The notes beneath the pieces were generated by a model. It worked only from the letters and a program-made list of their open reading frames with translations, was not told where the DNA came from and made no database searches. This document shows positions 15,577-23,369 of a DNA stretch of 32,712 nt, in pieces (the first letter of the stretch is position 1; every line of letters starts with the position of its first letter). The DNA is from Streptomyces albidochromogenes (GTDB lineage Bacteria; Actinomycetota; Actinomycetes; Streptomycetales; Streptomycetaceae). The translations under genes were made by a program, and so were the position numbers. The stretch is from the NCBI RefSeq assembly GCF_005981925.1, contig NZ_VBVX01000040.1:1-32712 (forward strand), read 5' to 3'.

Positions 15577-16365
15577 GTGCGTATCGCCAGGTTCTCCATC
15601 GACGGCAACGTGGCCTTCGGCGCGATCAGCGCCGCCGCCGGCGAACGCGGTCCCGACGACCTCGTCCTCGACATCATCAAGGGCATCCCGTACGCCGACT
15701 TCGAGCTCTCCGGCGTCAAGGTCCCGCTGAGCAAGGTGCGCCTCCTGCCGCCCGTGCTCCCCAGCAAGGTCGTGGCCGTCGGCCGCAACTACGCGGAGCA
15801 CGCGGCGGAACTGGGCAACGAGGTCCCCGACCTCCCCCTCACCTTCTTCAAGCCGTCCACCTCGGTGACCGGCCCCGGCGACGACATCGCGTACCCCTCC
15901 TTCTCCAGCGAGCTGCACCACGAGGCGGAGCTCGCCGTCGTCATCGGCCGGATGTGCCGCGAGGTCCCGCGCGAGCGCGCCAAGGACGTCATCTTCGGCT
16001 ACACCTGCGCCAACGACATCACCGCGCGCGACGTCCAGCAGCGCGAGAAGCAGTGGGCCAGGGCCAAGGGCTTCGACACCTCGTGCCCGCTGGGCCCCTG
16101 GGTGGAGACCGACCTCGACCCCGCTGACCTGGCCGTCCAGTGCACGGTCAACGGACAGCAGCGCCAGCTCGGGCGTACGAGCGACATGATCCGCTCCGTC
16201 GAGGACCTGATCGTGCACATCTCCGAGGCCATGACACTGCTCCCGGGCGACGTCATCCTCACGGGGACCCCGGCCGGAGTCGGACCCCTGAACGTCGGCG
16301 ACGAAGTCGCCGTCACCATCGAAGGCATCGGCACTCTCACCAACAAGGTGATCAAGCGTGGATAG
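15577..16365 (+). CDS. Fumarylacetoacetate hydrolase family protein
   Basis: A 262-residue member of the FAH family, a metal-dependent enzyme class that hydrolyses or decarboxylates acylpyruvates and related 1,3-diketo acids. The metal ligands are visible as Glu116 and Glu118 in [11 protein letters not shown] and Asp147 in [22 protein letters not shown] (68-80), FKPSTS and TGTPAGVG (231-238) are standard family motifs. The length fits the YcgM/FAHD1-type group rather than the longer true fumarylacetoacetases; the substrate is unknown. The GTG start at 15577 is preceded by a loosely spaced AAGGGG. The end overlaps the gltX start by eight bases, so the two genes are very likely co-transcribed and coupled. 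Confidence 0.93.
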   Translation: MRIARFSIDGNVAFGAISAAAGERGPDDLVLDIIKGIPYADFELSGVKVPLSKVRLLPPVLPSKVVAVGRNYAEHAAELGNEVPDLPLTFFKPSTSVTGPGDDIAYPSFSSELHHEAELAVVIGRMCREVPRERAKDVIFGYTCANDITARDVQQREKQWARAKGFDTSCPLGPWVETDLDPADLAVQCTVNGQQRQLGRTSDMIRSVEDLIVHISEAMTLLPGDVILTGTPAGVGPLNVGDEVAVTIEGIGTLTNKVIKRG

Positions 16366-17842
16366 CGCAACCCCCTCTCCCGTCCGAGTACGTTTCTGTC
16401 CCTCGCCGACCGGCAACCCCCACGTGGGCCTGGTCCGCACGGCCCTGTTCAACTGGGCCTTCGCCCGGCACAACGGCGGCACGATGGTCTTCCGCATCGA
16501 GGACACCGACGCCGCCCGCGACTCCGAGGAGTCGTACAACCAGCTGCTCGACTCGCTGCGCTGGCTGGGCCTCGACTGGGACGAGGGCCCCGAGGTGGGC
16601 GGCCCGCACGCCCCGTACCGCCAGTCCCAGCGGATGGACATCTACAAGGACGTCGCCCAGAAGCTGATGGCGGGCGGCTACGCGTACGAGTGCTTCTGCA
16701 CCGCCCTGGAGCTGGAGGTCCGCCGCGACGCGGCCCGCGCCGCCGGCAAGCCCTCGGGGTACGACGGCACCTGCCGCAACCTGAGCGCCGACCGCGTCGA
16801 GCGGTACAAGGCCGAGGGCCGCGAGGCCATCGTGCGCTTCCGGATGCCCGACGAGCCGATCACCTTCACGGACCTGGTCCGCGGCGAGCTGACCTTCAAC
16901 CCGGACAACGTCCCGGACTACGGCATCGTCCGCGCCAACGGCGCCCCGCTCTACACGCTCGTCAACCCGGTCGACGACGCGCTCATGCAGATCACCCACG
17001 TCCTGCGCGGCGAGGACCTGCTGTCCTCCACCCCCCGCCAGATCGCGCTCTACAAGGCGCTGATCGAGCTGGGCGTCGCCAAGGAGATCCCCCGGTTCGG
17101 GCACCTCCCGTACGTCATGGGCGAGGGCAACAAGAAGCTCTCCAAGCGCGACCCCGAGGCGTCCCTCAACCTCTACCGCGAGCGCGGCTTCCTCCGGGAG
17201 GGCCTGCTGAACTACCTGTCCCTCCTGGGCTGGTCGATCGCCGAGGACCGCGACATCTTCACGATCGAGGAGATGGTGGCGGCCTTCGACATCAAGGACG
17301 TCAACGCCAACCCGGCGCGCTTCGACCTGAAGAAGTGCGAGCACATCAACGCCGAGCACCTGCGCAAGCTCTCGATGGACGACTTCATCGCCGCCTGCGA
17401 GCCGTGGCTGAAGGCGCCGTACGCGAACTGGAAGCCGGAGTCCTTCGACCGCGCGGCCTTCGAGCGGATCGCCCCGCACGCCCAGACCCGCGTGACGGTC
17501 CTCTCGGACATCACCGCCAACGTCGACTTCCTGTTCCTCGACGAGCCGGTGGAGGACGAGGCGTCCTGGGCCAAGGCGATGAAGGGCGAGCCCGTACCGC
17601 TGCTCACCACCGCCCGCGCCAAGCTCGAAGCGGCCGACTGGACCAGCCCCGAGTCCCTCAAGGAGGCCGTCCTGGCCGCCGGCGAGGAGCACGGCCTGAA
17701 GCTCGGCAAGGCCCAGGCCCCGGTCCGCGTGGCGGTCACCGGCCGCACCGTCGGCCTGCCGCTCTTCGAGTCCCTGGAGATCCTGGGCAAGGAGAAGACC
17801 CTGGCCCGCGTCGACGCGGCCCTGGCCAAGCTCACGGCCTGA
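16358..17842 (+). CDS. gltX: Glutamyl-tRNA synthetase
   Basis: A 494-residue class I aminoacyl-tRNA synthetase. The HIGH-type signature is [10 protein letters not shown] (15-24) and the KMSKS-type loop is KLSKR (260-264). The N-terminal catalytic domain, stem-contact region and C-terminal anticodon-binding domain are all full length. Actinobacteria such as Streptomyces generally lack GlnRS and use GatCAB (family knowledge), so this enzyme probably charges both tRNA-Glu and tRNA-Gln. Both substrates are encoded at 20297-20812. The start is GTG at 16358, inside the last codons of the FAA hydrolase gene, with no strong ribosome site of its own, pointing to coupling. A strong hairpin follows at 17861. 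Confidence 0.97.
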   Translation: MDSATPSPVRVRFCPSPTGNPHVGLVRTALFNWAFARHNGGTMVFRIEDTDAARDSEESYNQLLDSLRWLGLDWDEGPEVGGPHAPYRQSQRMDIYKDVAQKLMAGGYAYECFCTALELEVRRDAARAAGKPSGYDGTCRNLSADRVERYKAEGREAIVRFRMPDEPITFTDLVRGELTFNPDNVPDYGIVRANGAPLYTLVNPVDDALMQITHVLRGEDLLSSTPRQIALYKALIELGVAKEIPRFGHLPYVMGEGNKKLSKRDPEASLNLYRERGFLREGLLNYLSLLGWSIAEDRDIFTIEEMVAAFDIKDVNANPARFDLKKCEHINAEHLRKLSMDDFIAACEPWLKAPYANWKPESFDRAAFERIAPHAQTRVTVLSDITANVDFLFLDEPVEDEASWAKAMKGEPVPLLTTARAKLEAADWTSPESLKEAVLAAGEEHGLKLGKAQAPVRVAVTGRTVGLPLFESLEILGKEKTLARVDAALAKLTA

Positions 17843-17860
17843 CCGCCCCCGCCGCACCGA

Positions 17861-17897
17861 CGAGGCCCGGACCCCCACGAAAGGGGTCCGGGCCTCG
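17861..17897. terminator. Bidirectional terminator after gltX
   Basis: A perfect 15-bp stem (17861-17875 with 17883-17897) and seven-base loop lie between convergent gltX (+) and the lipoprotein gene (-). There is no T-tract, as is usual for Streptomyces terminators. Confidence 0.9.
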
Positions 17898-17927
17898 CGC
17901 GCTGTCCGCCCCCGCTCGCGGAGGGGA

Positions 17928-18821
17928 TCAGCCCTCGGCAACGACCTTCCGGGCCGCCGCCACCTTCTTGCTGTGCAGATCGCGCAGTCTGTCCAGCGCC
18001 TCGGTGTGCTCGGTGATCATCGTCTTCTGGACCCGCGACTCCGCGGTGAACCACACGTCCAGGAGATCGGTGCTCCGCTTGCAGGCGACGTCGGCTCGTG
18101 CGGTCGCCTTCTCCTGCGCCGTCACGGGACCTTCGCGGAATTTCTTCGCGTTGAAAGGCTCGCCGGGCGATCCGTAAGCGAATCCACTTTTCTTCATGCA
18201 GGCCGACCACTTCTTGAAGGCGGCCTGCACCTCGGGTAGAAGCATGGATTCGCGGTAGCTTTGCGACGATATCCGGCTGGCCATCTCGGCGCCTTCCGGA
18301 TAGGCGAACGTCTTGCCGAAATCTTCCTTGGCCTGCCCGAGGCATCCGTTGTCCGGCACCTTTTTTCCTCGGTACTCGAGCGGTGCCGACTTCCCGGGTC
18401 CCTCTCGCTTTCCGAACAGCACTGTGCGTTCGTCCTTGCTGAGCTGCAAGGTCTGATGCGTCGCCCGGTAGGAAGAATCGGGGCGGTAGCCGAAAAGGGT
18501 GGCGCTTTTCTCCTCGGACAAGCCGTACCTGCGATCGGCGCCCGGCTTCGCGGGGGCCGGCCTGGGGGGACGGTAGGTCAGCGAATAGCGTGCCATGCAT
18601 GCGCCGGCCAGCGTGTTCTCGGCCGCGTCGATGGACGCGTACTCGGCGTCGGTGTAGCTGTAGGCGGCGATGGGCAGTCGGTAGGTGTAGTTCCGCTCGG
18701 CGGCGGTGGAGTCCTTGGCGCGGCTCGCCCCGGGCCGTGCTCCGGTGTCCCCCTGCGGTCCCTGAGCCGTGCATCCGACCAGGGCGAACAGGGTCAGCGC
18801 GGGTGTCACCAAACGTCTCAT
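17928..18821 (-). CDS. Secreted lipoprotein of unknown function
   Basis: A 297-residue protein with a lipoprotein signal: basic MRR, hydrophobic LVTPALTLFAL and lipobox LVGC with Cys17 as the lipid-bearing residue. The frame is open to 18866, but the ATG at 18821 starts exactly at the signal peptide and has AGGGGAAG upstream. The mature part is charged and carries four further cysteines (GACMARY, NGCLGQ, SACMKKSGF, VACKRS), probably two disulfides. The CM-x(3)-G(F/Y) pattern is common in secreted actinobacterial proteins of unknown role. Third-position bases are less G/C-rich than in neighbouring genes in places, hinting at transfer. It lies 80 bases downstream of the secreted protein gene at 18902-19342 and may share its transcript. 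I do not recognise a function. Confidence 0.8.
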   Translation of the reverse strand: MRRLVTPALTLFALVGCTAQGPQGDTGARPGASRAKDSTAAERNYTYRLPIAAYSYTDAEYASIDAAENTLAGACMARYSLTYRPPRPAPAKPGADRRYGLSEEKSATLFGYRPDSSYRATHQTLQLSKDERTVLFGKREGPGKSAPLEYRGKKVPDNGCLGQAKEDFGKTFAYPEGAEMASRISSQSYRESMLLPEVQAAFKKWSACMKKSGFAYGSPGEPFNAKKFREGPVTAQEKATARADVACKRSTDLLDVWFTAESRVQKTMITEHTEALDRLRDLHSKKVAAARKVVAEG

Positions 18822-18901
18822 CAGGATGCTTCCCCTGCGGAGCCCCGCGTGGGCCGTGGCCGCCACGCGGGGCTGACGTGCAAAGAAGGAACGGTCGCCC
18901 G

Positions 18902-19342
18902 TCAGTTGAACTTGTAGCAGTTCGAGCCGGACGCGCCGAACATGAACGAGGCGTTCTCGTTGTACGTGTTCACCAGGCGGTGGGCGTTGGTGTAGGGCGC
19001 GACAGTGTCACAGGGCCCGTTGGCGTTGCTGTTGAAGAAGATCGTGGTAGGAGTGGGGCTGCCGTTGTAGAAGGAGGCGGCGCCATTCTTGACCGGCGTG
19101 CCCTTGCCGGCTCCCGCGTCCAGGAACTTGTAACCCGCAAGGTCGCTGATGCTGCCGTTGATGCCGCCACTTCCGGTGAAGGTGGTGCGTGAGCCGGTGA
19201 GGCCGGAGTTGTAATAGAAGCTTCCGCAATTTGCCTCACCGGTGCAGTAAATACCAACCCCGGCCTGGGCCGGCGAAACACTGAAAGCAATGGCGGCTGC
19301 GGCGGGAAGAGCAACTGCGAGGGTGCGTCGAATTACTGCCAT
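18902..19342 (-). CDS. Small secreted protein, peptidase-inhibitor I36 / crystallin-like
   Basis: A 146-residue exported protein. The signal peptide runs MAVIRRTLAVALPAAAAIAFSVSPAQA with cleavage expected after Ala27. The mature chain has four cysteines (IYCTGE, NCGSFYY, GPCDTV, NCYKF) and the pattern FYYNS..GS ... ISDLAGYKF ... GKGTPVKNGAASFYN. This resembles the I36 (Streptomyces metalloproteinase inhibitor, beta/gamma-crystallin-like) family, although the tandem domain feature is not obvious; inhibition is inference only. The ATG at 19342 has a strong GGAGG site five bases upstream. A -10 TACACT (19388-19383) with TTGACG (19413-19408, spacer 19) lies upstream and partly overlaps a dyad at 19412-19453. 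The lipoprotein gene follows. Confidence 0.8.
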   Translation of the reverse strand: MAVIRRTLAVALPAAAAIAFSVSPAQAGVGIYCTGEANCGSFYYNSGLTGSRTTFTGSGGINGSISDLAGYKFLDAGAGKGTPVKNGAASFYNGSPTPTTIFFNSNANGPCDTVAPYTNAHRLVNTYNENASFMFGASGSNCYKFN

Positions 19343-19382
19343 GGATTCCTCCGAGGAGCTTGATCATCTTCGTATCGGACGG

Positions 19383-19413
19383 AGTGTAGGCGGACGAAGA
19401 GCCACCCCGTCAA
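19383..19413 (-). promoter_or_regulatory. Candidate promoter of the secreted protein gene
   Basis: On the minus strand TTGACG (19413-19408) and TACACT (19388-19383) are separated by 19 bases. The spacer is long but acceptable; expected transcription start is about 19376, giving a leader of about 34 bases before the ATG at 19342. Confidence 0.5.
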
Positions 19414-19453
19414 CTGGAACTAAGGATTCCGCCAGGAATGCTGGATTCCAGTT
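19412..19453. repeat. Dyad in the intergenic region before the secreted protein and HAD genes
   Basis: AACTGGAA (19412-19419) is the inverse complement of TTCCAGTT (19446-19453), spaced 26 bases. Within it GGATTCC occurs twice. It sits at and upstream of the minus-strand -35 box, a typical place for a regulator site. Confidence 0.45.
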
Positions 19454-19486
19454 CATCCCGCACGGACGTCGCGTACGTTCGAAGGC

Positions 19487-20209
19487 ATGCCGATCAGAGC
19501 TGTCCTCTGGGACGTCGACGACACCCTCTTCGACTACGCCGCGGCCGACACCGCCGGCATACGGGCCCACCTCGCGGCAGAGGGCCTGCTGGGGCGTTAC
19601 GAGACCGCCGAGCTCGCGCTGGAGCTCTGGCGGCGGGCGACCGAGCGCCACTGGGCGCGCTTCGGGACGGGCGAGACGAGCTTCGAGGAGCAGCGCCGGG
19701 ACCGGGTCCGGGAGTTCCTGGACACGCCGTCGCTGACCGACGCCGAAGCCGACGCCTGGTTCGACCGCTACATCGGGCACTACGAGTCCGCCTGGGCCCT
19801 CTTCCCCGACACCGTCCCCGTCCTGGACGTGCTCGCCCACGACTACCGGCACGCCGTCCTGTCCAACTCCAGCGTCCGCAATCAGGACCGCAAGCTGCGG
19901 ATCCTCGGCGTGCGCGACCGCTTCGAGGTGCTGCTGTGCGCCGCCGAGCTGGGCTGCTCCAAGCCCGCCGCCGAGGCGTTCCACGCCGCCTGTGACGCGC
20001 TCGGCCTGCCTCCGCGCGAGGTCGCGTACGTCGGTGACCAGCCCGACATCGACGCCCGGGGCGCCGTCGACGCGGGACTCGTCGGCATCTGGCTCGACCG
20101 CGCCGGACTCGGCGGCCGTCCGGAGCTGATCCGGATCACCGGCCTTGAGCAGCTACCAGGGCTGTTGCGGCGCGATACCCGTTTTGGAGCGCCGTCCACC
20201 TTCGGGTAA
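19487..20209 (+). CDS. HAD-family hydrolase (phosphatase)
   Basis: A 240-residue HAD-superfamily hydrolase of the subfamily with a helical cap inserted after motif I. Motif I is DVDDT (Asp9 nucleophile, Asp11 acid/base), motif II is LSNSS (Ser126-129), motif III Lys159 in CSKP and motif IV GDQPDID (Asp184/Asp187). The residues between about 17 and 105 form the cap that sets substrate choice. The substrate is unknown, probably a small phosphorylated metabolite. The ATG at 19487 has no properly spaced ribosome site, but TACGTT (19474-19479) sits at -13 to -8, consistent with a leaderless message. The stop codon TAA (20207-20209) is part of the putative -10 box of the tRNA promoter. Confidence 0.92.
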   Translation: MPIRAVLWDVDDTLFDYAAADTAGIRAHLAAEGLLGRYETAELALELWRRATERHWARFGTGETSFEEQRRDRVREFLDTPSLTDAEADAWFDRYIGHYESAWALFPDTVPVLDVLAHDYRHAVLSNSSVRNQDRKLRILGVRDRFEVLLCAAELGCSKPAAEAFHAACDALGLPPREVAYVGDQPDIDARGAVDAGLVGIWLDRAGLGGRPELIRITGLEQLPGLLRRDTRFGAPSTFG

Positions 20210-20212
20210 TGT
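20184..20212 (+). promoter_or_regulatory. Candidate promoter of the tRNA cluster
   Basis: TTGGAG (20184-20189), a 17-base spacer and TAATGT (20207-20212). The -10 begins with the stop codon of the HAD gene. Expected start is near 20219, about 78 bases upstream of the first tRNA. Confidence 0.6.
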
Positions 20213-20270
20213 TCTTTCTGCGCCGCCCGAGAGGGCCGAAAGGTCCGGCCGGGAAGCGCAAACCAAACAA

Positions 20271-20286
20271 ACCCCCACCAGGGGGT
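20271..20286 (+). repeat. Hairpin just upstream of the first tRNA-Gln
   Basis: ACCCCC-ACCA-GGGGGT, a perfect six-base stem with a four-base loop, followed by TGTGTTGTGG and the tRNA ten bases later. It may affect processing of the 5' leader. Confidence 0.45.
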
Positions 20287-20296
20287 TGTGTTGTGG

Positions 20297-20368
20297 TGGG
20301 CTATGGTGTAATTGGCAGCACGACGGTTTCTGGTTCCGTTAGTCTAGGTTCGAGTCCTGGTAGCCCAG
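20297..20368 (+). tRNA. tRNA-Gln (CTG), copy 1
   Basis: A 72-base cloverleaf with acceptor stem TGGGCTA/TAGCCCA, discriminator G, U1-A72 as usual for tRNA-Gln, and anticodon CTG at 20330-20332. The CCA end is not encoded. The anticodon stem has C20324-G20338 and a T-T mismatch at its loop end (20327/20335). It differs from copy 2 only by one compensated base pair. Confidence 0.95.
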
Positions 20369-20406
20369 CTCGCAGGAGCTGTTGAAGTACATGCAGTGTC
20401 TGCAAG

Positions 20407-20479
20407 GCCCCCGTTGTGTAGCGGCCTAGCACGCCGCCCTCTCAAGGCGGTAGCGCCGGTTCGAATCCGGTCGGGGGTA
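20407..20479 (+). tRNA. tRNA-Glu (CTC), copy 1
   Basis: A 73-base cloverleaf with acceptor GCCCCCG/CGGGGGT (G1-U72 wobble), anticodon stem CCGCC/GGCGG and anticodon CTC at 20441-20443. CCA is not encoded. It lies 38 bases after tRNA-Gln copy 1 and is identical to the other two Glu genes. Confidence 0.96.
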
Positions 20480-20542
20480 CAGATCCTTTCTTTCCATCGC
20501 CTTCGGGTCGCTCCCGGATGCGCTGACGCGAGGATCGCTAGG

Positions 20543-20615
20543 GCCCCCGTTGTGTAGCGGCCTAGCACGCCGCCCTCTCAAGGCGGTAGCGCCGGTTCGA
20601 ATCCGGTCGGGGGTA
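20543..20615 (+). tRNA. tRNA-Glu (CTC), copy 2
   Basis: Identical in all 73 bases to the copies at 20407 and 20740. It stands alone between the two Gln-Glu pairs, with a 63-base spacer before it and a 31-base spacer after it. Confidence 0.96.
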
Positions 20616-20646
20616 CGGGTTGAAACCGCATTGGTCTAAACCATTT

Positions 20647-20718
20647 TGGGCTATGGTGTAATTGGCAGCACGAGGGTTTCTGGTTCCCTTAGTCTAGGTT
20701 CGAGTCCTGGTAGCCCAG
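20647..20718 (+). tRNA. tRNA-Gln (CTG), copy 2
   Basis: A 72-base cloverleaf identical to copy 1 except for G20674 and C20688, which together replace C-G by G-C in the anticodon stem and preserve pairing. Anticodon CTG is at 20680-20682. CCA is not encoded. Confidence 0.95.
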
Positions 20719-20739
20719 CTCGCAGAGCACATCTGCAAG

Positions 20740-20812
20740 GCCCCCGTTGTGTAGCGGCCTAGCACGCCGCCCTCTCAAGGCGGTAGCGCCGGTTCGAATC
20801 CGGTCGGGGGTA
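20740..20812 (+). tRNA. tRNA-Glu (CTC), copy 3
   Basis: Identical to the other two tRNA-Glu genes, 21 bases after tRNA-Gln copy 2 and the last of the cluster. A strong terminator hairpin follows within ten bases. Confidence 0.96.
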
Positions 20813-20818
20813 CGTACA

Positions 20819-20853
20819 GAGAAGGCCCTCCGCATCATGCGGGGGGCCTTCTC
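20819..20853 (+). terminator. Terminator of the tRNA cluster
   Basis: A 16-bp stem (20819-20834 with 20838-20853, one T-G pair) and a three-base loop, beginning seven bases after the last tRNA-Glu. There is no T-tract. Confidence 0.88.
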
Positions 20854-20960
20854 GCATGCGTCCGCACGGAACGAACCCGGTGGCCGGCCGCCGGTCCCCG
20901 GCGAACCCCTCGCACGCCCAACTCGACCGGCCGGGGCGGCGGTTCCGGGCCGACGGCGAA

Positions 20961-20998
20961 AACGCCGGAAGGGCCGGCGACCCGGCCCCTCCGGCGTT
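20961..20998 (-). terminator. Terminator hairpin downstream of ndgR
   Basis: AACGCCGGA (20961-20969) pairs with TCCGGCGTT (20990-20998), and GGGCCGG (20971-20977) with CCGGCCC (20982-20988), with one A-C mismatch. It lies about 50 bases beyond the ndgR stop. The remaining sequence between the tRNA terminator and ndgR shows no gene. Confidence 0.75.
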
Positions 20999-21045
20999 CG
21001 AGGCGGCGCCCCGGGCGGCCCCTGAGGGCCACGCTCCGGGCGTCG

Positions 21046-21765
21046 TCAGCCGCCGGAGCGGCGCAGGGCCTCCGACAGGCGCGCGGCCGAGTCGATGACC
21101 GCCTGGGCGTGCATCCGGCCCGGGTGGCGGGTCAGGCGCTCGATCGGTCCGGATACCGAGACGGCCGCGACCACGCGGTTGGACGGCCCGCGCACCGGCG
21201 CCGAGACCGACGCCACGCCCGGTTCCCGCTCGCCGATCGACTGGGCCCAGCCCCGGCGGCGTACGCCGGACAGCGCCGTCGCCGTGAAGCGGGCGCCCTG
21301 GAGGCCCCGGTGCAGCCGCTCCGGCTCCTCCCAGGCCATCAGGATCTGGGCGGACGAGCCCGCTTTCATGGTGAGCGTCGAGCCCACCGGGACGGTGTCC
21401 CGCAGTCCGGACAGCCGCTCCGCCGCCGCGACGCAGATGCGCATGTCGCCCTGCCGGCGGTAGAGCTGCGCGCTCTCGCCGGTGACGTCACGCAGGTGCG
21501 TGAGCACCGGCCCCGCCGTGGCCAGCAGCCGGTCCTCGCCCGCCGCGGCGGACAGTTCCGACAGCCGCGGACCGAGGATGAACCGGCCCTGCATGTCCCT
21601 CGCCACCATCCGGTGGTGTTCCAGTGCCACGGCAAGGCGATGTGCCGTGGGTCGTGCAAGCCCTGTCGCCGCGACCAGCCCGGCGAGGGTGGCCGGACCG
21701 GACTCCAGTGCGCTCAGTACCAGAGCTGCCTTGTCGAGAACGCCGACGCCGCTAGAGTTGTCCAT
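21046..21765 (-). CDS. ndgR: IclR-family transcriptional regulator NdgR
   Basis: A 239-residue IclR-family regulator with an N-terminal winged helix-turn-helix (about 8-60; ALVLSALESGPATLAGLVAATGLARPTAHRLAVAL) and a C-terminal effector-binding domain. It matches NdgR of S. coelicolor and AreB of S. clavuligerus, which control leuCD and other amino-acid genes and affect antibiotic production (recalled literature). The frame is open to 21786, but the ATG at 21765 gives the known N-terminus MDNSSGVGVLDKAALVL. It is divergent from leuC, the usual arrangement, with a perfect dyad between them. TTGCGT (21800-21795) and GAGTAT (21777-21772) with a 17-base spacer would place the start of transcription at the ATG, so the message may be leaderless. 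Confidence 0.95.
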   Translation of the reverse strand: MDNSSGVGVLDKAALVLSALESGPATLAGLVAATGLARPTAHRLAVALEHHRMVARDMQGRFILGPRLSELSAAAGEDRLLATAGPVLTHLRDVTGESAQLYRRQGDMRICVAAAERLSGLRDTVPVGSTLTMKAGSSAQILMAWEEPERLHRGLQGARFTATALSGVRRRGWAQSIGEREPGVASVSAPVRGPSNRVVAAVSVSGPIERLTRHPGRMHAQAVIDSAARLSEALRRSGG

Positions 21766-21795
21766 GCGTCGATACTCGCGTCTCACTCTGTGAAA

Positions 21796-21824
21796 CGCAA
21801 GTTCAATTTTCTCCCGAACTTGCG
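21796..21824. promoter_or_regulatory. Perfect dyad between ndgR and leuC, likely NdgR operator
   Basis: CGCAAGTTC (21796-21804) and GAACTTGCG (21816-21824) are exact inverse complements with an 11-base spacer. It begins 31 bases upstream of the ndgR ATG, overlaps its putative -35 region, and ends 115 bases upstream of the leuC ATG. IclR-type regulators commonly bind such dyads in divergent promoters. Confidence 0.75.
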
Positions 21825-21909
21825 AATCTGTAGATGAGGCCGCACAACGGCTCAGCAGCCACCGCCCCGGACGGGGGTCTCGGCGGGGGCGATCCGATCT
21901 CTAGATGGG

Positions 21910-21925
21910 CCGGCGAAGACGCCGG
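21910..21925 (+). repeat. Hairpin before the leuC ribosome site
   Basis: CCGGCG-AAGA-CGCCGG, a perfect six-base stem ending just before the GAAGGGA ribosome site (21928-21934). It could modulate translation start. No run of Leu codons is present, so this is not an obvious attenuator. Confidence 0.4.
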
Positions 21926-21939
21926 TCGAAGGGAAAGCG

Positions 21940-23364
21940 ATGGGTAGGACACTGGTGGAGAAGGTCTGGGACGACCATGTCGTCAGGCGCGCCGAGGGCG
22001 AGCCGGACCTCCTCTTCATCGATCTGCACCTGCTGCACGAGGTGACCAGCCCGCAGGCCTTCGACGGCCTCCGCAAGAGCGGCCGCCAGGTGCGGCGGCT
22101 CGACCTCACCATCGCCACCGAGGATCACAACACCCCGACGCTCGACATCGACAAGCCGATCGCGGACCCGGTCTCCCGGGTCCAGCTGGAGACGCTGCGG
22201 AAGAACTGCGCGGAGTTCGGTGTACGTCTGCACCCCCTCGGCGACGTCGAGCAGGGCGTCGTCCATGTGGTGGGACCGCAGCTGGGCCTGACCCAGCCGG
22301 GTACCACCGTGGTCTGCGGCGACAGCCACACCTCCACGCACGGCGCGTTCGGCGCGCTGGCCTTCGGCATCGGTACGTCGCAGGTGGAGCACGTGCTGGC
22401 GACCCAGACCCTGCCGATGGCCCCGCCGAAGACCATGGCCATCACGGTGGAGGGCGAACTGCCCGCCGACGTAACCGCCAAGGACCTCATCCTGGCGATC
22501 ATCGCGAAGATCGGCACCGGCGGCGGTCAGGGCTACGTGCTCGAATACCGCGGTTCCGCCATCGAGAAGCTCTCGATGGAGGCCCGGATGACCATCTGCA
22601 ACATGTCGATCGAGGCCGGGGCGCGCGCGGGCATGATCGCCCCTGACAGCACCACGTTCGACTACCTCCAGGGCCGCGCGCACGCGCCCCAGGGGGAGGA
22701 CTGGGACGCCGCCGTCGCCTACTGGAAGACGCTGCGCTCCGACGACGACGCCGTCTTCGACGCGGAGGTCGTCATCGACGCCGCCGCATTGGCGCCGTTC
22801 GTCACCTGGGGCACCAACCCGGGCCAGGGCGCGCCGCTGTCGGCCAACGTCCCCGACCCTGCTTCGTACGAGGACGCTTCGGAGCGCTTCGCGGCCGAAA
22901 AGGCGCTGGAGTACATGGGGTTGACCGCCGGCCAGCCGCTGCGCGAGATCAAGGTGGACACCGTCTTCGTAGGTTCGTGCACCAATGGGCGCATCGAGGA
23001 CCTGCGGGCCGCCGCCGCGCTGATGGACGGCCGCAAAGTCGCCGACGGCGTACGGATGCTGATCGTCCCCGGTTCCGTCCGGGTGGCGCTCCAGGCCATC
23101 GAAGAGGGCCTGGACAAGGTGTTCACCGCCGCCGGGGCCGAATGGCGGCACGCGGGCTGCTCGATGTGTCTGGGCATGAACCCGGACCAGCTGGCGCCCG
23201 GTGAGCGCTCCGCGTCCACCTCCAACCGCAACTTCGAGGGCAGGCAGGGCAAGGGCGGCCGCACCCACCTGGTGTCGCCGCAGGTCGCCGCCGCCACCGC
23301 GGTGCTGGGCCACCTGGCCGCGCCCGTGGACCTGTCCGACGTACCGACGCTCGTGGAGGCCTGA
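21940..23364 (+). CDS. leuC: 3-isopropylmalate dehydratase large subunit
   Basis: A 474-residue aconitase-family subunit that isomerises 2-isopropylmalate to 3-isopropylmalate in leucine synthesis, together with LeuD. The [4Fe-4S] ligands are Cys347 in VGSCTNGR and Cys407/Cys410 in HAGCSMCLG, the same numbers as in E. coli LeuC as recalled. [19 protein letters not shown] and the C-terminal [12 protein letters not shown] are standard motifs. The ATG at 21940 follows GAAGGGA. leuD begins five bases after the stop. It is divergent from its regulator ndgR. Confidence 0.98.
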   Translation: MGRTLVEKVWDDHVVRRAEGEPDLLFIDLHLLHEVTSPQAFDGLRKSGRQVRRLDLTIATEDHNTPTLDIDKPIADPVSRVQLETLRKNCAEFGVRLHPLGDVEQGVVHVVGPQLGLTQPGTTVVCGDSHTSTHGAFGALAFGIGTSQVEHVLATQTLPMAPPKTMAITVEGELPADVTAKDLILAIIAKIGTGGGQGYVLEYRGSAIEKLSMEARMTICNMSIEAGARAGMIAPDSTTFDYLQGRAHAPQGEDWDAAVAYWKTLRSDDDAVFDAEVVIDAAALAPFVTWGTNPGQGAPLSANVPDPASYEDASERFAAEKALEYMGLTAGQPLREIKVDTVFVGSCTNGRIEDLRAAAALMDGRKVADGVRMLIVPGSVRVALQAIEEGLDKVFTAAGAEWRHAGCSMCLGMNPDQLAPGERSASTSNRNFEGRQGKGGRTHLVSPQVAAATAVLGHLAAPVDLSDVPTLVEA

Positions 23365-23369
23365 TCACC

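Noticed and set aside
20297..20853. Phage or integrative-element attachment site in the tRNA cluster
   Set aside because: No integrase gene or direct repeat of a tRNA 3' end was found; repeated tRNA sequences are whole functional genes.
21825..21939. Leucine attenuator in the leuC leader
   Set aside because: No short leader peptide rich in Leu codons and no competing terminator hairpin could be drawn.
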